From contig NZ_RWIT01000002.1 in NCBI RefSeq assembly GCF_003944715.1, forward strand, positions 248,001-312,000: DNA of 64,000 bases, given 5' to 3'. This stretch comes from Hymenobacter rigui. GTDB lineage: Bacteria; Bacteroidota; Bacteroidia; Cytophagales; Hymenobacteraceae. The position numbers were made by a program, and so were the translations under genes. The notes under the pieces were generated by a model. The model did no database searches. It saw only the letters and a program-made list of their open reading frames with translations, and was not told where the DNA came from. Positions 61,036-64,000 of this stretch are shown one piece after another (position 1 is the stretch's first letter; the number at the start of each line of letters is the position of its first letter).

Positions 61036-61656
61036 TTATACTAAAGGTGGCATGCAGGCGCGCAAAAATTCATACCCGAACACTGTCGGACATACCTTAA
61101 ATGTCGGAGAAGGTATAGGGGAAAGCCCACCATCAAACTTGGAATTTTTGTAAGTGGAAGGAGTACATAGTCGCAGCCTCAATAAAGTCTCCACTGATAG
61201 CGATACCTGTGTAGGGCTTAGCTGTAGTGCTGCTGGGAACTCCTGCGTGTACACAGGGGCTTGCTCCCAGTCCAGTATGCTTCTATCGTCTGGCCGCGCC
61301 TTCGTGTATAGGTGTTCCAATACCTGTGCGTCTATTGAGCTTAACTGGCGTAGCACTTCCACATAGCTGGCCGTAACCGCAATCTGCTTTTCTGGGTCGG
61401 CCGCATTCGCTAAGAGGGCCGCCCATTTGGCTGCCAATGTTTCGTCTATTTCGAGAGCGGCAGCCTGAACAAGAGGCACTAATACGTTGGGCGCAACGGG
61501 AGCTGCTTCACGGCCTACATTCGCAAGATAGCGGTATGCTGCCGCTCCTAAATGTTGCGCGCGCTCCAAGGCTGCTTTGCCATAGTGCTCCGCAGCGGGG
61601 CCTATGAACTTGGTAAGTGCAGCACCTTCAAGTAAAGTGATAAGATCGGAAGCCAT
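61036..61656 (-). CDS. Abi-alpha/DUF4393-like protein
   Basis: 206 aa. It has the DUF4393 pattern: N-terminal helix (LIGPAAEHYGKAALERAQHL-like, residues 16-35), NVLVPLVQAAALEIDETLAA then KWAALLANAADPEKQIAVTA, and LRQLSSIDAQVLEHLYTKA. The family was named Abi-alpha for links to phage abortive infection. Its role is inferred here. Co-transcribed with the KAP ATPase. Confidence 0.8.
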   Translation of the reverse strand: MASDLITLLEGAALTKFIGPAAEHYGKAALERAQHLGAAAYRYLANVGREAAPVAPNVLVPLVQAAALEIDETLAAKWAALLANAADPEKQIAVTASYVEVLRQLSSIDAQVLEHLYTKARPDDRSILDWEQAPVYTQEFPAALQLSPTQVSLSVETLLRLRLCTPSTYKNSKFDGGLSPIPSPTFKVCPTVFGYEFLRACMPPLV

Positions 61657-61671
61657 GGTGAGTAGTTACAG

Positions 61672-61706
61672 CAAAGAAGGCTCTAGATATCTAGAGCCCT
61701 CTTTGT
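61672..61706 (-). terminator. Terminator-like palindrome
   Basis: GGCTCTAGATATCTAGAGCC is a perfect 20-bp palindrome with AAAGA and TCTTT on its outer sides. It lies between the 61713 gene and the DUF4393 gene. It could stop the transcript of the small gene. Confidence 0.6.
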
Positions 61707-61712
61707 CTTCGC

Positions 61713-61985
61713 TTATAGATTTTCTCTAAGCCAATCAGCGCACTGCTTATTGAATCCGCGCCAAGCGGCTTCTCCACTTAGTTTGGCTACTAACAGTTCA
61801 TCATTAGCATCCAAATGGGGAGTGAGTATATCGCGAATTTCAACCGCTGTTTTAGAGCTTTTAATCAACCAAGTAGAGTCTAGGCAGTGCCACCACGTGC
61901 CGAGAGTTTTAATGGTTTTGATAAGTTCGTCATAGCCTTGCCCTGGGCTATTTAGATCGTATCCGATCATATACGTTTTCAACAT
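61713..61985 (-). CDS. SinR/Cas2-like small protein, 90 aa
   Basis: ATG 61985 was chosen; the longer reading adds a hydrophobic stretch unlike the family. MLKTYMIGYDLNSPGQGYDE, LGTWWHCLDSTWLIKSSKTA and PHLDANDELLVAKLSGEAAW match the small family named SinR in databases, which has a ferredoxin-like fold related to Cas2 and VapD. Cas2 relatives can be metal-dependent nucleases. The acidic D9 and the HLDS segment are good catalytic candidates. Function in this cluster is unknown. Confidence 0.8.
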   Translation of the reverse strand: MLKTYMIGYDLNSPGQGYDELIKTIKTLGTWWHCLDSTWLIKSSKTAVEIRDILTPHLDANDELLVAKLSGEAAWRGFNKQCADWLRENL

Positions 61986-62172
61986 AGTACAGAAAAGAAA
62001 GGTGAGAAAAACAACTTCCTCTCTAACGTTAAATCTAGATAAAAGCTTTAGCAAAAAGCCACGTATATGGCAAAATACGTACTAGCACCTAGCGCTTTAT
62101 CCGTGCTAGTACGCAGAAAAATAGAATTGCCGCTATTTATATTAGCATTTTTGAATGTTAAATTAACCAAGC

Positions 62173-63315
62173 TTATTGTCGCTTTGAAGGGCTAATGGGT
62201 TTGGTGCAGTCTATGACATAAGCTTTGATGTGGTAGTCTGTCGCTGAGTGCCGTTGCAGAGTATTAGCCAGTTCATTAGGTGTAGCATAGCGTGCTGGCA
62301 AGGAAATACCATTGGATGACTTATACCATAATACAAGATAGATACCTGCATCGGTTTTTTCGGCCTGCATGTATGTCACTAGCTGTTTACTAATAGCTGT
62401 CTCCACATCAGGATGCTGAGCCTTCTTGATTTCCATGCAAACTCGAAGGTCCAAGTATGTAAATGTCATATCTATTGAGCCATCCGCAGCAAATGACTCC
62501 CGATGAATAGCGACATTCCTCTGTTTGCAGGCGGGCTCTAGCACAGTACGAATGTAAGGTTGAACCTCTACCTCGCTTTTGTCAACAGTATAGTGAGCAT
62601 CCCTCCAAAAGTTCTTGTATCCTGCTTGGTAGCGAATATTATGCTCTAACTCCGTAGTGACGACATTAGAGATGAAGGTTAGTAGATCAACCGTAGTAGC
62701 GAAGTAGGGCTGAGGTTCGTCTACGCTGAGAGCCCACTTCTTCTTCTCCAACTTGATGAACTTGGTTAGTTCAGCGTATTGCTCTTTATCATAGTGATCC
62801 TCTCGCTGCTTATAGGATAGTAATAATTGCTTTAAGTAGACGACTTTTTGTGCGCTACTTGATAGCGCATCTAATTGTTCTTCGATAGCACTCTTATTAG
62901 TGGTAATGACTCCGTGCCTCGCAAGACTGACCAAGTAGCGCAACTCCGCTTTTAACTTTCCTGCCAAGTGCAGTTTTACAAAGTACTCATGTTCACTACC
63001 CGCTACTTTAGCTAGGGTTCTCTCAGTGCTCTGTAACTCTGCTATCGCCAGTTCTAGTCCTTGACTAGTCATAGTATAGATACGGTTCTTCAGGCTGGGA
63101 AGCGTATCTATTTCGAGCAACATTCGCTCCACTGTTGTTCTGTGCATGTGCCACGGCTTATCCTCGAAAACATCCAGAACAGGATCATCCGCAAATAGGG
63201 TATGCTGTGATAACTCATAAGCTTTAGCAAGTGCACTGCGAATTTCCAGAATGGAGCGCGGTCCTGCTGGATCATCCAGCTTTACGGTACCGGCCATATA
63301 ATCAAAATCTACCAT
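62173..63315 (-). CDS. Protein with PD-(D/E)XK-like C-terminus, 380 aa
   Basis: Residues 1-270 are helical (ILEIRSALAKAYELSQHTLF, LLEIDTLPSLKNRIYTMTSQ). Residues 275-345 look like a restriction-type nuclease: SFAADGSIDMTFTYLDLRVC then MEIKKAQHPDVETAISKQLV, with D in GSIDM and E-x-K in MEIKK, then a strand DAGIYLVLWYK. It could be a DNA-cutting effector in the defence-like cluster. No family name is certain. Confidence 0.65.
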   Translation of the reverse strand: MVDFDYMAGTVKLDDPAGPRSILEIRSALAKAYELSQHTLFADDPVLDVFEDKPWHMHRTTVERMLLEIDTLPSLKNRIYTMTSQGLELAIAELQSTERTLAKVAGSEHEYFVKLHLAGKLKAELRYLVSLARHGVITTNKSAIEEQLDALSSSAQKVVYLKQLLLSYKQREDHYDKEQYAELTKFIKLEKKKWALSVDEPQPYFATTVDLLTFISNVVTTELEHNIRYQAGYKNFWRDAHYTVDKSEVEVQPYIRTVLEPACKQRNVAIHRESFAADGSIDMTFTYLDLRVCMEIKKAQHPDVETAISKQLVTYMQAEKTDAGIYLVLWYKSSNGISLPARYATPNELANTLQRHSATDYHIKAYVIDCTKPISPSKRQ

Positions 63316-63350
63316 AGTCTTCTAGATACTGGTTAGTAAGAGCAAGTAAC

Positions 63351-63383
63351 AAAAAACCCATTCTGGTTATAGAATGGGTTTTG
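63351..63383 (-). terminator. Terminator of the small RHH-like gene
   Basis: AAAACCCATTCT pairs with AGAATGGGTTTT around six bases. Read leftward it is followed by TTTTTTG. Confidence 0.85.
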
Positions 63384-63396
63384 CAATGATTAGCTA

Positions 63397-63576
63397 TTAG
63401 TCCTTGGCAGTAATGCCACACTGCTCAATGATGTACTCACTGATTCCTCTGTTAGCAGCGGCAGCTTTTTCTCCCATCTCTTTCCATTCTGCATCAGTTA
63501 GCGAAATGGTTCTGTTCTTCTTCTGTCGAGAAGGGTCTTTGCGTGGGCGCCCCTGCTTTCTTGGCTGCTCTTCCAT
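63397..63576 (-). CDS. Ribbon-helix-helix/CopG-like small protein, 59 aa
   Basis: ATG 63576 gives MEEQPRKQGRPRKDPSRQKK then NRTISLTDAEWKEMGEKAAA and NRGISEYIIEQCG. A basic AT-hook-like N-terminal arm (QGRPRKD) is followed by a beta strand (RTISLT) and two helices, the layout of ribbon-helix-helix DNA-binding proteins, often antitoxins or plasmid/mobile-element accessory proteins. No toxin gene overlaps it. Confidence 0.7.
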   Translation of the reverse strand: MEEQPRKQGRPRKDPSRQKKNRTISLTDAEWKEMGEKAAAANRGISEYIIEQCGITAKD

Positions 63577-63580
63577 GATG

Positions 63581-63678
63581 CAAACATATAAATTTTATCA
63601 ATGATAATTGCAAGTGTTAAAAACAATGAAAATACTTTTCAATTGTTTTTAACAATGGAAAAAAACAATGTATATTTG
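63581..63678. promoter_or_regulatory. Divergent promoters with 13-bp inverted repeat
   Basis: Leftward -7 box TATGTTTG (63588-63581) and rightward -7 box TATATTTG (63671-63678) both match TAnnTTTG. Between them TGTTAAAAACAAT (63615-63627) and ATTGTTTTTAACA (63642-63654) form a perfect inverted repeat, a likely operator for the small RHH-like protein. Confidence 0.6.
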
Positions 63679-63701
63679 ATTGTCAAAGGGCCAGAAACAG
63701 G

Positions 63702-63733
63702 GAGAGGCCAGCGGTTGCACCCGCTGGCCTCTC
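63702..63733 (+). promoter_or_regulatory. Leader hairpin upstream of the last gene
   Basis: GAGAGGCCAGCGG and CCGCTGGCCTCTC form a perfect 13-bp stem with a 6-base loop, about 25 bp after the rightward promoter and 46 bp before the next start. It lies in the 5' untranslated region and has no T-tract, so an attenuator or leader structure is plausible. Confidence 0.6.
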
Positions 63734-63778
63734 AGCAACCGAACCAAGGCCCGGTTACTTAATCAACACCCCAAAGGT

Positions 63779-64000
63779 ATGCAAAACGCAACCACCCCCG
63801 CAACTTCAAATGTTGCCCTCTCCCCCGCCGAACGGCTCATTTTATCCACCGTGCGCCGCTCCATTATGGACGTGATGCAGAGAGCAGTGTTTACCCCTGT
63901 CGAGCGCCTACGTGCCAATGACACGGTGTACCAGAGCCAGGATGTAGCCCGCCAATTTGTGTGGCTGCGCAACGTGTGCCGAGTAGCAACAGAGCGCGAC
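63779..64000 (+). CDS. Partial gene running off the window edge
   Basis: ATG 63779 begins MQNATTPATSNVALSPAERL, then ILSTVRRSIMDVMQRAVFTP and QDVARQFVWLRNVCRVATER. The window ends after 74 codons. The N-terminal part looks helical and soluble. It follows the rightward promoter and leader hairpin. Family not recognised. Confidence 0.55.
   Translation, partial: MQNATTPATSNVALSPAERLILSTVRRSIMDVMQRAVFTPVERLRANDTVYQSQDVARQFVWLRNVCRVATERD

Overview
The window looks like chromosome from a member of the Bacteroidota, most probably a Hymenobacter-like Cytophagales bacterium. This is an inference from GC-rich coding, TTG/GTG starts without clear Shine-Dalgarno sites, TAnnTTTG-type promoter boxes, a type IX secretion (T9SS) sorting domain, PepSY-like and lipocalin-like small envelope proteins and the overall gene families. 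No rRNA or tRNA gene and no CRISPR array was seen.

Region 1 (1-14.8 kb) is host-like. It holds small unknown proteins, two PAP2 phosphatases, a minus-strand tripartite RND efflux operon (TolC, adaptor, pump), a divergent OmpR-type two-component system that probably controls it, a PepSY-like periplasmic protein, and a umuDC SOS pair whose umuC carries one in-frame TGA.

Region 2 (14.8-22.3 kb) is an accessory zone full of broken genes: a dead paralogue of a STAS-like gene, two or more minus-strand genes with stops and frameshifts, a second umuC C-terminal fragment and a tyrosine-recombinase remnant. Among them are four short, look-alike helical ORFs, two very long perfect inverted repeats, two membrane proteins, two lipoproteins and a stand-alone BLUF photoreceptor whose key residues all align.

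Region 3 (22.5-58.8 kb) is a tailed-phage prophage. The immunity region has an XRE/S24 repressor, a superinfection-immunity-like membrane protein and a repeated 12-bp operator. Rightward early genes include a phage-encoded sliding clamp, a DndC/PAPS-reductase-like enzyme, a DUF1376 replication protein, a helicase-loader-like ATPase, an SNF2 helicase, VRR-NUC and HNH nucleases. Late genes include terminase subunits, portal, scaffold, major capsid and head-tail completion. No integrase, tape-measure, lysis or main tail module is visible, so the prophage may be defective or rearranged. Lower-GC cargo interrupts it: a beta-helix spike, a secreted caspase with a small M48-like metallopeptidase, small secreted GY-rich proteins, and a T9SS-exported beta-helix protein. 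The first cargo block is punctuated by two extra copies of the 3' end of the large terminase gene, which suggests stepwise modular acquisition. A 19-31 bp palindrome built on TGTATGTA/TACATACA occurs at four places in the late region.

Region 4 (58.9-64 kb) is a low-GC minus-strand cluster that resembles a defence island: a KAP P-loop NTPase, an Abi-alpha/DUF4393 protein, a SinR/Cas2-like small protein, a protein with a PD-(D/E)XK-like C-terminus and a small ribbon-helix-helix-like protein. Near it are a 21-bp tandem repeat array and, at the window edge, the start of another gene.
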